DNA from: Aphelocoma coerulescens
Taxonomy: Eukaryota; Chordata; Aves; Passeriformes; Corvidae
Direction of reading: 5' to 3'
NCBI RefSeq assembly: GCF_041296385.1
Contig: NC_091014.1
Location: 6,051,578 to 6,115,577 of the forward strand
Length of the DNA: 64,000 nt
Numbering within the stretch: the first letter of the stretch is position 1; each line of letters opens with the position of its first letter. The position numbers were made by a program, and so were the translations under genes. Positions 12,746 through 25,000 of the stretch are shown here, piece by piece. Below the pieces are notes generated by a model that did no database searches, was not told where the DNA came from, and saw only the letters and a list, made by a program, of their open reading frames with translations.

Positions 12746-13270
12746 ACCTGCTCTGCTCATTGCATAATAAATCTCTGAACCCTGATTTCATCGTAAGGAA
12801 ATTCTTCATGAGGACAGCAGGGAACTAAATGGATGACTGTGTTTGAAAGGGAAATCAAGCAGAAAGATTAAAGTGCTGGTCTTCTTTAGTTTAAGACGAA
12901 CTTTGTGGTAAATCTTTTATCTGGGGGATTGCTTGGTTTGGATGTTCCACACTGTGGCACAGTTTTTTGCTTTCTCCAGGGCAGTTCAAATTTAGCTCAG
13001 GTCAGATTTACGCCAGATAGACTATTTTTTTAATGAAAAGTTTCTTAATTTTTCTTCAAAAACACATCTCTTATCTACTGTCCCTTTCCAAAATGTTTAT
13101 ATTACTGTCAGCACTTTTGTTGCATGTGCTCATCTTACTCATTTTACCTTTGATAGTTTCTGGTATCTTTTGTTTACTAACAAATTACTTCTCAGGACAA
13201 ACACTTCAAAAGGACTTCAAAAAAGTGGAAAATCTGAAAAATACTACTTTGGTAAACATAGCTACAATAA
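12746..13270. other. Unique DNA following the GATA cluster
   Basis: Continues with a TGCATAAT motif near 12761 and another GATA core near 12920, then becomes AT-rich. No coding sequence recognised. Confidence 0.4.
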
Positions 13271-13298
13271 ATTTTCCACAGAAAATCCTGTGGAAAAT
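13271..13298. repeat. Perfect 11-base hairpin
   Basis: ATTTTCCACAG (13271-13281) and CTGTGGAAAAT (13288-13298) are exact reverse complements around a 6-base loop. No surrounding gene explains it. Confidence 0.8.
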
Positions 13299-13663
13299 GA
13301 GCAAAGGTCATTCCGAACCCTGTCAAATGGAAACAGACTTGCAATTTTGCTTGGCCAGCAGCAGCCCTACCAAGAAAATGTAGTAAGAACATTAATCTGT
13401 TTTTTTCGGGGTAAACCCTGAAAGATGGTCACAGCACTTGCCAATAACTCACATTATTCTGGTTGTAAGAGAAGCAAGATCGGGGAGGAAAGAGGCACAA
13501 GAAAAAAGGGCTCCTTTTATTTTAGCACAGTCCCAAATAATGAGGGCAAAGAGGGATGTTCAAGGACTGGCATTTTCACCACACTTCTGCTGCATCTCTG
13601 ATAGACAAATAAGCTTCTGAAGATCTGGCATCCCTAGATAAGCATTAAATCCACTCAGTGAAT

Positions 13664-13679
13664 AAAAAAAAAAAAAAAA
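13664..13679. repeat. A16 homopolymer
   Basis: Sixteen consecutive A. No retroposed gene or SINE was recognised upstream, so it is listed as simple sequence. Confidence 0.9.
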
Positions 13680-14184
13680 GATCTTTTTAAAGATTTTTCA
13701 GTCTATGATAGCCTGAATAAATGTAAAATTTTCTTACAGGGAATCACTGAGGGTTTTCTTGTGCAGTGCATCCATGTTAAAACATGAGGTTTTCAACAAT
13801 AACTGTACCAGAAAGAGTTCTGTATTCATTCAGTGCTCTGTTGCTCTTCAAGATCTTCCTTGAAGATAATCTTCATTTTACTTTAGCCAGGCTGACTGGC
13901 AAGTTGCTTGACTAGTGCTGCCTGATAGATCAATCCTAAGATTATTTTAAAAAATATATAGTACCTGAAGGAATCTGAATTACACTTTCTCTTCAGAATA
14001 CTGGACAGCCTCTACCCTTTATTATACAGTTGTGCAATACTCAGACTCAATCATTAGCAATTTTCCCATACGGTGTTCTTAAAACTGTGTGTGTATAGAC
14101 TCCAGTAGATTGCTATTAAATAAAACTATTTTTGAAACTCAGATGTTCACAGCCACTTTTGGGAGAAGAATAAATCTTCATCAC

Positions 14185-14320
14185 TGAATCACAGAAGAAC
14201 AGAATCACAGAATGGCTTGGGTTTGGGTCTAGTAGAAGGTGTCCCTGCCAGTGACAGGGGGGTTGGAACTGGATGATTTCTAGGGTCCTTCCAACACAAA
14301 TCGTTCTATGATTCTATGAT
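14185..14320. mobile_element. Two CR1 3' ends fused in inverted orientation
   Basis: The left part (14185 to about 14225) is the terminal sequence of a minus-strand CR1 (GAATCACAGAATGGCTTGGG). It passes directly into a plus-strand CR1 3' end from about 14226 (GGTCTAGTAGAAGGTGTCCC) that runs to the terminal TTCTATGATTCTATGAT. Both outer ends are therefore CR1 3' tails, and the composite can fold back on itself. It may come from one insertion into another, or from an inversion or template switch. Confidence 0.8.
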
Positions 14321-15040
14321 AAACATACAAATTAGAAAACTGTCCATATACATGCCCATATAAAATGTATAGGGAACCAAGCAAAAAGTTCTTTTGGAAT
14401 TTTTAACAAAATATACTCTCAGTTATTGGTGAGTAAATTCTACAACAATGCTCTAAGGATTGGTTTTGCAGCCCACATTCACACTGATTAAAACTTCTCA
14501 GAGAAATTGCAGTGGAACGTATTTCCAGCTGAGTAACATTTTGGGGAAGCAAGAAATTCCCAGGTAATAATTGATAACACCTGCCAGAAGCTCATTTTTT
14601 AGTAAAGCAATGACATCAGACCCACTTAATGGTATTTTAACCCCTATCATTTCAAAATGAAATTGTGAGGAGCCAGGCTTTTGTGTGCAGAGCACCTTTC
14701 ATCTCCCCAGATCCTGCAGTATTGTGCAAACGTAAGTGATTGCACGAACAATGCAACGATTCAGTGCAGCCAACAGCAAAGTTCAGCAACAGCTGAGGCT
14801 GAACAAAGAGGCCGCACACAGAAAACCCAAACAAAAGGGCATGAGGCAGTAATGATTCTACAGAGGAGGCTCTTTTATTTTTAGTGTGAAAGGATATTGG
14901 GGAAGGAACAGAAAGGTTAGGCATGGAGATTCCAGCAAGCAGGATTACAAGGGGCTACGTGGCCAGGCAGAAAGTGATGATTGGGCAGGAAGACCAAACA
15001 ATAGAAGTGCTCTCAGCAGCAGATGTCAATTTCCAATAAA
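14321..15040. other. Unique DNA, no gene seen
   Basis: Short frames on both strands without recognised domains. No repeat family recognised. Confidence 0.5.
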
Positions 15041-15126
15041 TTCAAGCATCACATGGGGTTTTAGCCACATGACTCCTATTGACTTTAATAGGAGTCATGC
15101 AGCTAAAAAACCCTCATTGCTTGGAA
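15041..15126. repeat. Long imperfect foldback (MITE remnant or pre-miRNA-like hairpin)
   Basis: The core is a perfect 13-base stem, CATGACTCCTATT (15068-15080) against AATAGGAGTCATG (15087-15099), around a 6-base loop. Pairing resumes after a 2-base mismatch with GGGTTTTAGC (15056-15065) against GCTAAAAAACCC (15102-15113), with two extra A. It then continues less perfectly through AAGCAT against the complement of 15116-15126. The total is roughly 40 bases per arm, the size of a small precursor hairpin. The same shape is expected for a short nonautonomous DNA-transposon relic; sequences containing 'cctattgacttta'-like centres recur in old vertebrate repeats. No expression evidence is available. 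Confidence 0.65.
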
Positions 15127-18100
15127 AGTTGCTTATTAAAAAGTGAATACGAAAAATTAATTTGAGACAGACGGGCTATTCTGAAAGATCTGGCTTGGAA
15201 ATACTGTGAGTTATGCCAGCAGAGAATTTGTCCTGATAGATGCAGCATTACCCCGGACATCTTTTTCCCCTTGATATTGTACATGTGCCTTCTCCAGTAT
15301 GAGTTACTGGATAAAGAGGAGTGTGAGCTCAGTTGGCACTTTGGTTGACTGCCAAATAGAACTTAATAGAGTTAATGGACACTAATCCTGATTTAGAATT
15401 TTTCAGGGTTTGCTCCATAAATTACTGCGGTCACTGTGTGTTCAAATACTGGTTTTAAAGAGGAAAAGTGTATTAGAGACAGCTGAGCACACCCAGGCTT
15501 ACACTATTCCCTGCAAATACCATTTCTGAAATCTGTTTAAGGTGTTGTAATGTAAAGAGATGTGCTGTATTTTTGAGCTGTTGTAACAGCACCTGTCATT
15601 CACCAACAACTTCTGCCCCAAAGGAAAGACAGCCTAAAAACAAACTTGCAGGGATTTTTATCTCCATTTCCATTCCCACTTTCCTTACCAAACCAGACAA
15701 GAAGAAAATTGAAATATTTGAGCACAGAATCAGTCAAATGGGATATTAGATGAAAATAAACATAAACAAGATTTAAAGGCCAGCAGCTCATTAAAGATGC
15801 AATAAAGAATATATAAATTTTCATCATGCTGTCCTCAAAGTTCCTGGTTTGAAAGATCCTCAAGAGGAAAATGAGTTCTGTTCATTCTTTAGCATTCTAT
15901 GTCATATATGCATCTATCATTTCCAAAGTTTGTTGCTGGTAAGCTGAGAAGAAGAGAATACCCAGGCTCAAACATCTTTTGTTTCATGGGCTGCTCTCTC
16001 TCTGGATGAAGAAAAATTCCCAAAATTAATACCTAGGCCCTTTTGACAACAAGCAACTCTGCACAGATACACCAGTCCAATGCAATCTCAGCTGTTTAAC
16101 ATGCAGATCTCTTACCTGAACTATGAATAATAAGGAGCCTAATAATTTTATTGGGGAGGCTCTTATACATCAGGTGTAAAAAGCAGCTGGAATAATGAGT
16201 ATCCTCACATTTACATGTCCATGCCATGGCAGCCACAGCAGTTTTTTACAGTATGAGGCTTCTGCAAAATGTTGCCCTGTATAAACACAAACCAGGTTCA
16301 ACATGAGAATACTGAATTCTAACATCTATGGCTCATCCATGCCTTGTTCAATCTGCGTGCAACATAAGACAAACTAAGTTTCTCTATTTAAACAAAAGGC
16401 TTTAAATTTTTCCTCTGTTTAAATGTTTTCACCTACTTACCTCCTCAGCAATAACAGTAAGGATCAGAACAAATTTTACACTTTAGAAGCTTCAGCACTT
16501 AAATCAGCTTACAGTTAGGAGACAGAAAAGGACTAAAGTGTTTCAGAAAGGGGTAGCTCATACTTTCTCCAACAAGTTTCAGTTTCTTTAATATTTTAAG
16601 GAAGATCTAGGATTATACTGGATAAGGAAATGGCCTGAGACTGAAAACAGGAGGAAAATTTTTATGATTCCCTTCCTTGGTCATAACAATTAATTCAGCT
16701 GAATGGTAAAAGATTTAAAAGACATTTACACACACAAGAGGTTGTGAAATGCAGTCCCACATTTAGAGATGAAGCTGATATTAAAAATCTGAGGCAGGCA
16801 CCTTCAAAAGGAAGCCATGTGAAGCACACAGAAATGAGCCCTGCTGATACTATCATGTCCAAGAAATGGATGATGCATCCTTTTACTGTACTGACATTTC
16901 TACTGGCATAAACAGCATAGGATGTAGAAAGTCTGTGAGATAACACTGAATCCTGAAAAAATGTTTTCACTCACCCATGGCACCCATCCGTATCTCTCTG
17001 TTTCCACTTTTTTTGGTTTTTTTACATTGGCTCCTGTAAATGAAATGAGCTTCCCCCTTCTCCCCAGGATTTTGGATGACTAACTTCCCCCTCTGAGTAG
17101 GAGCACTAGCTTCTGAACATGCAAATGCTAAGCATGACAACTATCTCCTTTCAAATACCACCTCAAGGGTTGCCAATATGCAAAAGGAGTTTCTCATCTG
17201 GATTTCTGGCCAGCTTGAGGACAGACAGAATGACCTATGGTAGCTCTGCCCAGACATCAGCTTCTCTCACCACCCACTCTCATGAGGATAAGAGATTGGA
17301 GTCTTCCACAGAAGATGTTTTTTAAGCTGCTTTTCTCTGGTTCTTAACCTTGCAAGTCAGGGCAGAAGCTCCACCAAATTAATATTGCTCACTTTTTTGT
17401 TGCAACACAGCAGAGGTGACCAAGAGAGGAGGAGGAGGCAACAGAAGGCAGGAGGCAAGAGGGAGGAGGTGCAGTCAGAGATTTTCTGAAACTTTGCCAT
17501 ACTGGATTCTCTTGGGCTGCAGTAGTTCAGTCCCATGTAATGCACCTCATTACTTGCCATACAAATATAAAAACTTGCTGCATTTCATCATTAAATACAG
17601 GCTCCAGAAAGTCTCTCTGTTAGGGGAGTGAATATGGTGTGTGCTTATTTTTCAATTCACAGTTGTGATGAGAAGCCCGAATTGTTTTGATTCCTTATTT
17701 AAGATGGTCTTCCCAAGAGATTTCAAGGTCCTCAGCATTAAGACAATTATTTGATTTTAAAAAAAGTATGGAAGAAGCAAATATCCTAATGTGCCATCCC
17801 GTGGCAGTTGGATGCAGCAGAATATTTTCTGCCCTCAGATATCTTTTTTTGTGTCAGTAAAAATGTAATACTTAAAAAGCAAAAATAAAAGGAAGAAAGA
17901 AATCAAACCGAACAAACGGAGCGATGGTACCCCAGGGACAACAGGCAAAACATGTCTGAAGTCCTGAAATATGTTAATTGCAAATCAAAGAAGAAAGCAC
18001 AAACCAATGAAGCAGTGATCCTCTGCAGGTTTCAGCTGACACCTGCATTTAGCTTCCTTATTGTTTTTCCACCTTAATGAACATATGGAGACTGCTCTAT

Positions 18101-18360
18101 AAAGAGAGCAACATGTCATACACCCTGTAAGGAGTTTTGCACAGTTGCTAAAATGAAACAGAGTAAGTGGTGCTATAAACACCTTTCATTAATCACCCAA
18201 ACACTGCTATGACACTTAAGTTAGCAGTTTGATTATTAAAATCCCAGGTTCGTGGATTTCTTGTTCATGCAAATGTTATCCTATTCCAATAAAGCATTAG
18301 GAAAACAATGTGTCAAAAGAAAATTAGTCAGTCACCAGTGCCTGGCTTGTTTTTCCCTTT
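15127..18360. other. Unique AT-rich DNA, no gene seen
   Basis: Frames up to about 90 codons, all unrecognised. At 17416-17475 there is a purine-rich G/A stretch dominated by GAGG and AGG units. No CR1 or LTR fragment was recognised. Confidence 0.5.
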
Positions 18361-18408
18361 CCATTTCCATTTCCCTTCTCTTTTTCTTTTTCTTTTTCCT
18401 TTTCCTTT

Positions 18409-18461
<53 letters not shown>
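18361..18461. repeat. Polypyrimidine tract with T51 run
   Basis: A CT-rich tract built of CTTTTT, CTTTTC and similar units leads into 51 uninterrupted T (18411-18461). On the minus strand this is A51 followed by a GA-rich tract. It may be a decayed poly(A) tail of a minus-strand retrocopy, but no gene body or AATAAA was recognised next to it, so simple-sequence expansion is equally likely. The exact T count is prone to assembly error. Confidence 0.9.
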
Positions 18462-18463
<2 letters not shown>

Positions 18464-18788
18464 ATTACTGTAAGGAGAAATATCCTTAAAAACTGAAGGT
18501 AAGCTCTGCATATATTTGCCTAAAATCAAACAATGGACTAGAAATAAGGGTGTCCAGGTTTTCTTCTTTCAAAACCATATGGAGAATCTGAGGGATTCTG
18601 TGAGCCTGAGATACCCCCGAGCTGTGGGCCATGAGACTCAATTTGGTGTTTTCAGGACTCCAGAAAAGCTGAAAGGTACTGCTCAGCGTTGTAATAGGTA
18701 AAAAAATAGGGAAAATTCAGAGCTTTCACAGCTGAGACAAGTCCATGAATCCTGGCTTGCCTGGGTCAGATGAAATCTCTGACCTTCC

Positions 18789-19298
18789 TCAATCCTTTAC
18801 TACCTTCCTTCTTCTCATCTCGTACCCCACACAGTCCTTATGCTGCTTGGGGAGTATTTCTAAGTTGTCTCCCATTTCCTGGGAAGTGCAGAACCTTTTA
18901 AAACCTTGAGTTACTCCACATTCCCTGTTGCTAAAGCAGCCCACGTGCCCGAACTGTGCTGAAGCAGAGGATGCCAAAAGTCCGAACACCTCGATGCGTT
19001 GAGGTTTCCCAGAAGCACAGATGATCTGAGCTTCTCTCAGATAATCTGGCAGGAGGCCAGGCTCATTTCTGATGGAAACCTGCATTAGTATAATTTCAAG
19101 GAAAAGAAAGAAAAGGAGGTATTTCCTCAGTATTCCATATTTAAGAAGAATTGGCGTTTTTCCACCGGAGCATGCTTTGCCTGGAAAATCACAGCTGCAA
19201 TAAACTACTTGAAAAACTGGATGAAACCAAAATGTCAGGACACAATTAGCAGTCAATCTGTCTGATAGAAATCTCCATTTAATAGGACAGCAAAACAA
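18789..19298 (-). CDS. Long unassigned open frame, weak exon candidate
   Basis: The minus strand is open for 169 codons, one of the two longest frames in the window. The first ATG in frame is at 19085, leaving 98 codons. Immediately upstream of the codons VSIRNEP the minus strand reads TATACTAATGCAG preceded by a pyrimidine-rich run. This is a good branch-point plus acceptor arrangement at 19080-19095 and would define an internal or terminal exon starting near 19079. This stretch is richer in GC than its neighbours and retains a few CpGs. I recognise no domain, and a convincing donor or polyadenylation signal downstream is lacking. Chance is a serious alternative in DNA of this composition. 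Confidence 0.15.
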   Translation of the reverse strand: MFCCPIKWRFLSDRLTANCVLTFWFHPVFQVVYCSCDFPGKACSGGKTPILLKYGILRKYLLFFLFLEIILMQVSIRNEPGLLPDYLREAQIICASGKPQRIEVFGLLASSASAQFGHVGCFSNRECGVTQGFKRFCTSQEMGDNLEILPKQHKDCVGYEMRRRKVVKD

Positions 19299-21203
19299 TA
19301 AAAATAGGCACAGGAACTCACAGATATTTTGTTTGTATTAAATTATTACTTTATAATAAGTTATCTTTATTCAAATAGACAGCTCTAATGAACAGATTAA
19401 AGAACTACATAAAATAATCTTGTAAAATTTCTTATCACAGTTGTGTCCATTTGTGTTCCTCAGGAAAAGTCCAGAACGGATAAGTTCAGAGTATTTAATG
19501 TTACTGCAGTCATCTCTAAATTGTTTTTGGTTTTCCTGCACCTGTGGTTTTTGATCATTTTAAAATATTTTAAACAAAAAAAATATCACAGTTTGCAGTG
19601 TTAGCTAGACAGCTAAGAGAGGTGGTGGCAATAGTTCAAAACTAGATTACTGCCTCCTGAGGTTTCCCTAAAGAAAATGGAATCTTCAGTGTGGCAGTAA
19701 TAGGAAAGGGAAATATCTGATTTCGGCAGATCTGTGTAGCTACCAAGGAATTGTACTTTTTCTTTCTTAACAATTGTCAAAAGGGAAAAGGTTGCTCTGG
19801 ATTAGCACCCTGAAGCAATTTTAATGGACACATCACTGTAACAGCTGATTGTGTGCAGCAGGATGGGATTTGTCTTAGAAGCCAAGGTGGCTCATGTCGA
19901 TGAGTCTGACTGCTGCATGTAAGCAGTGGGGAATATTCTTGAAAATCTGGAATGTCTGACCATTTTGTTACACAGCAGAGGATCTGCACACTTATGCTTT
20001 GACAAGGTCTCAGTGTTATTTGCTGATACAAAATACTAATTACACAGTTTCACAGGCAATCTATGTGCTCTCCCTTGTGTCTATAGCTCAGAACTTGTTT
20101 GATTTGTTTTTATTTTAAATTATAGATGTATTTGATACCATATCCAAGGAGTCACCCACCAGTACAAAATGCAGCTTCACAATACATGCCCTGGATTGCT
20201 AGACACACTGGGGCCTTCCTCACCTCCCTGCACAGTGGCAAACCAGTCCTTCTGGGGCAGCCTGGAGAGGACATCCTGGAGTCAACTTCCTGGAAAGCCT
20301 CATTTAAGTATCACTGCCCCAATATATTGAGTCTAAGACAAAGATTTTGATGGCAAGGGTCAGCAAGTATATGTCACTTGTCTTCCTCAGTGCTGGTGAG
20401 ATCCAGGGAAGACAAAGAATTTTTCCTTGCCCCCAGTCTTTTGTCTTTCAGGTCACACTGTAATTGTATTTCTGTGTTTAGCTCTGCTGGTTTAAGCATT
20501 TTGGGGCAGCCAAGTTAGCACACATGAGGGACCTTTTGCTACTTTTGTTTTGTGAACCCTGCAGCAGTCAAGCAACTTTGACTCTCAGAAATGTTTTTCA
20601 CTTTAACTCCAGGTCAAATAATGTGTAGACTGAAGTGCTCAGTGTGTCAACCTATAAGACCTAAAGTGTTAATGAATGGGTCTTGTGGACTTTTTTGAGG
20701 CTGTTCTCCTAAATGTACATGAGATCACACACAGAATCTTAGGAAGAGACAGGCACAGCACATTCAAAGCTAGGACTGATAGATAGGATAATCTTGTGCT
20801 ATCCTTCCTTACCTTAGGGACTGAGAGTTATTTTGGTCATAATCTGTGTAATTCTGTCTGAAAGTTCAGGCTTCTAATAGGAGGTAAAGTATTTACTTCC
20901 ATGAGAATTTTACCAATAGTCCATATTCCCAATAACAATACCAAAACATATCCACTAGAGATAATATACACCTATAAATTCAGTGCTTTAAAATGCTGCC
21001 TTCTATCCATCTATATGATTTGCCTTTAATTCATAGGGAAAAAATAGAAATGCAAACAGAGCAAGGACTGATTTATGCCACCTAGACTGCTTGCAATAAA
21101 ATAGGAAAAAATGGTATGACATTCATGAGACACTGCTTTGGTGTCTATTTTTCTGTGTTAATATGATTAACTTTTATTTACAAGTTACTTACTTTGTAGA
21201 TGT
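19299..21203. other. Unique AT-rich DNA, no gene seen
   Basis: Short unrecognised frames only. No repeat family recognised. Confidence 0.5.
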
Positions 21204-21317
21204 GGTGCTTAGGGATATGGTTTAGTGGCGACTTGGCATTGCTGGGTTAATGGTTGGACCTGATGATCTTAAAGGTTTTTTTCAGCCTAAATGATTCTGT
21301 GATTCTCTGATTCTATA
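21204..21317 (+). mobile_element. CR1 LINE 3' fragment (plus strand)
   Basis: Contains GGATATGGTTTAGTGG, then TGGGTTAATGGTTGGACCTG, then ATGATCTTAAAGG, ending in ATTCTGTGATTCTCTGATTC, a diverged form of the CR1 terminal octamer repeat. The internal sequence differs from the common copies here, so this is another CR1 subfamily. Confidence 0.8.
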
Positions 21318-22050
21318 ACTCTCACACAATTCCTGGTAACACTCTCATTAACCCTATCCAAACAAGGAGAAAAATATAAGCTTCTCCTGCCCATCCTCTG
21401 TCTTTAGTAAAACCCTGAGATATACTGGCACCCATTTAAAATCAACCCTAAAGCCATCCACTCCTAATGATTCAAAACTGACAGATTTATTCATATATTT
21501 CACCAGACACACTTAGCCCCGGGGGGCCTAGGAACGTTTTCTTCATAGATCCTCAGGGAATTTATGCAAATGCTGAGTCCTCTGCTTAAGAGAGTTTCAG
21601 GAGTGCCATAACAAGGATTGCATAGCTCAGGAACTATGATGCAGAGGAAGATTTCATTACACCTGCCAATATTAAAACTGGATCTTGCCAGTATAATGAG
21701 CACCCATTTTTACGGCAGTAAATTTGCACTGGAGAGTTTTTGGGGTTAGGTTATGTCAGTCCTCTTCAGAATCACTTCTGAAGGCAGGAGAGCATGGCCT
21801 GCTGGACACATTATACTGTGAAAATAGTATATTCACTATAGAATTTCATCCTGATTTTTTTCTAACAGCCTAAATATTACATGTTGATGCCTTGTGAGTG
21901 TCTTATTCCAAATTTATCCAATTAAAGTCAGAATTTTGTGAAGGATTAAAGGGAAGCAAGATCAATCCACCTATGGCAGCAAATTTATAGTCCAGCTTAT
22001 TTCCTCATATACTTGTGAACTGAATGTTCCTCTAAAAGCAGTGCTTTGAG
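21318..22050. other. Unique DNA, no gene seen
   Basis: No gene or repeat recognised. Confidence 0.5.
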
Positions 22051-22074
22051 AAGCTTTTTCCCAAGAAAAAGCTT
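22051..22074. repeat. Perfect 10-base hairpin with 4-base loop
   Basis: AAGCTTTTTC (22051-22060), loop CCAA, GAAAAAGCTT (22065-22074). Exact complementarity. No neighbouring gene suggests a role. Confidence 0.85.
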
Positions 22075-25000
22075 GGCTGGAAAATGTAACTGAAGGATAT
22101 GCATTTCTGTTGCTATAGGTACAGGTTGCCAATTAACAGAGCTCTTTTCAGAGAAGGATCTGAAAACTTGACTACAAACTTGAGGTTACCATGACATCAT
22201 AAAACTCACTCTCATAAATATTCAGAAAAAGAAATCTTATTAAAAATATTAATCAGAAAACTTCTTACTGATCCTTTCTCTATAAGTGACATAGAGAACT
22301 CAAGAGAAGGAGGTAAATTTTTAAATATAATTTAAAAGAAGAAGGAGATACACTGCAAGTAAGAAGTTGAAGATTTGAGAAAGGCTGAGGAAAAGATGAC
22401 CCAGAGCATATATTTTATATGGATTTGTTTTAATAAAGTGCTCCAGAAATGGCTCCTGACTAAAGCTGACATCCACTGCTGCCTTAGCAGAGATGTTTTA
22501 TGCTAGAGAGGTTGTAAAAATGGGCTCCCCACAAACCTTTTGATTCATCTAATCCTTGAACAGCTTGCCCATTAAAGAGTCTGTTCATTTCTAATATTCT
22601 GGATAAAAATTGAAAAAAATGTACCTTGTCTTTTCCCTCTTAAGAAAGGAGAGCAAAGTTACTGGGGTAAAGAGACCCATCCTCAAATCCTCCTGCACTG
22701 GAGACTCAATTTATTACTTCCATGAAACTCTCACACTTCTGGCAGATGAGGAAATCATAAAAAACAAAAATCAAGTCCCACCTTCAAAAGGAAATGAGAC
22801 TCTTTTTCCTCAGTTTCAATTTCCCTGAAACCAAAAATATATGAAAAAATGATTCAAAATATACAAAATTATTTTATTAAATGGGCTTTTTATGCAGATG
22901 CACTTGTTTGATTTTGTTTCCAGACCCCTCAAATTGAATAGAAAAGTTTGAAATGAAAGAGAAAAATACAAGTCAGAAACATGGACTTTTCCCCAGATAC
23001 ATTCCTGTGTGAAACACATTCCTGCCTAAAAACCTGTGTATTATTAAACAGAAGGTATTTGTGATTTAAGCTCTAATTCCTGCTAAAATTGGAGCTAATG
23101 TTTAACTTCTAATTCAACAAGATTTACTGCATGAAAACTAATTATATCTAAAATGCTTTCCTTCACCATCACCCTAATTCTACAAAGATTTATATTTTTG
23201 CTGCATCTTAACTACGAGAATTATCCTACTGAATCAATGAAATTGGTCCTATGCTTAAAATAATATCAATATATGTGAATTCGGTGTCTTAAAGAAAAAG
23301 GATTGTATCAATATTTTTAGGTATTTATTATCATGTCTTTATGACAAGTTGAAATGGAGATGAAATATTGTTAGGGTTTTTTTTTAACTGTGCTATTGCC
23401 TTTTTCTTTAATAGTTATTTTCCTTAGGACTTAGCCCAGCTTTTTTTCCTGTTGCACTCACTCAGGGCAGCTATCATATCATAGCCAGGAAAGATAATTG
23501 AATGAAGAATTGATTTTTATTGCCTGTAATAAAAAGCAGTTCTTATTACTTTTACAAATTACTCATAATTACAATTGTCTAGAGAATGCCTTATCACCCT
23601 GAGTGGAGTCAGAATAAGCTGGATGCACAATAGTACTTCCATGTCTGTGATTTAAAACTTGTGTTCTCATTAATGGCAATGTAAATTAGTACTATGGCAA
23701 ATTAAGTTCGTATCATTTTACTGGACAGATTCTAATACTGCTGGGGAAGAATCTTAAGCAGACATGCAATTTATCTCTGAGTGGCACCATTCCTGCTGGA
23801 GCACGTGCACAGAGTCTGAGGCGTTTCTTTAATTATTAAGGAAGTAGAGTTGTGCAAGTTACACCTCACGAAACATTTTGATTATGTCTTTTAGAGCCCA
23901 AGTGTTGGAAACTCTGGAGTGCTCTAAGCAGGTATCTGATTTGTCCCATTGCAGACATGCAAAGCTAGTTCCAGCATTCAGATTGCTCTGATTAGCTACA
24001 GCAGGTATTTATTGAATGGCCTTTACTGAAGTCTTGTCTTTAAATTTCACAGAAAAGCAACAGTAAGTTTGCACCTGGCACATCTGAGTTGTTTTTGTCT
24101 TGTTTGTCAGGCAGGAAGGCAAGTAGAGAACATATCTGGCTTTTTTCCTGCCCTTTTCTTTTTTTTTTAAGTAGAACAATTAATTCTGGGTCAATTTAAT
24201 ATACTTGATCTGTTACAAAACAGAGAGGGAAAAACTGGAATTAGGCAAAACCTCTCTCATCTCACTAAAAAAAAATGAATTGTTAAAAATCCCCTGGTTA
24301 GTCCTCATTAACTTCTATCACAGAGGTTTGTGACTTGCTTAAATGTGTTATTCAGATAAATCAAGGTATTGATCTCTCTTGATTATAAAATAAGCATCTT
24401 CCAGGAAGAATGAGAACCAGTTTGGGAATGAGAGGTGGATATTTCTTCTTGTGACCTCTTGTACGGCTGGGAAACATCTGGCCTTCCCTTGTTGTTGTTG
24501 AATAGTGTGACCACAAATGTGGGCTAATTTTCTGAGGAGTGCTTTAATGATAATTTAGACTCGCTGGTATTTTCATATTATACTTTATATTTTATGTGTT
24601 TTAACTTGCTCACTTAAAACTTACCACCTGTAAGACAAATCTTTATTCTTCACAGCACTGTGCAAACTTGGATTCCCGATTATTTTTTTGCCAATCAATG
24701 AGTCCTATTAATTCATTAGCACCTGCTTAAGGATATAATCAACAATTTAAAGAGCAGTTTATACACTGAACTTGCATTCCAGATATCCAGACATATCCTA
24801 ACCACACTGTGCAACATAAACGTGTAGCATATATAGGTATGTGTTGGGCATCTGCAGTTATTCAATACTAAGATTAAATTATCAAAGGCCTTATTAATGT
24901 ATATGGTATTTCCAGTGATCTCTGCCTTGGGCACTGTTATCAGTAAAAACATTTTCTGGTTTTGACAGTAAAAAACCCAGCTCAAAGCATTAAAAATGCT

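Noticed and set aside
18252..18529. Phe-rich and Lys-rich frames across the T51 tract
   Set aside because: They are translations of the homopolymer and CT tract, not proteins.
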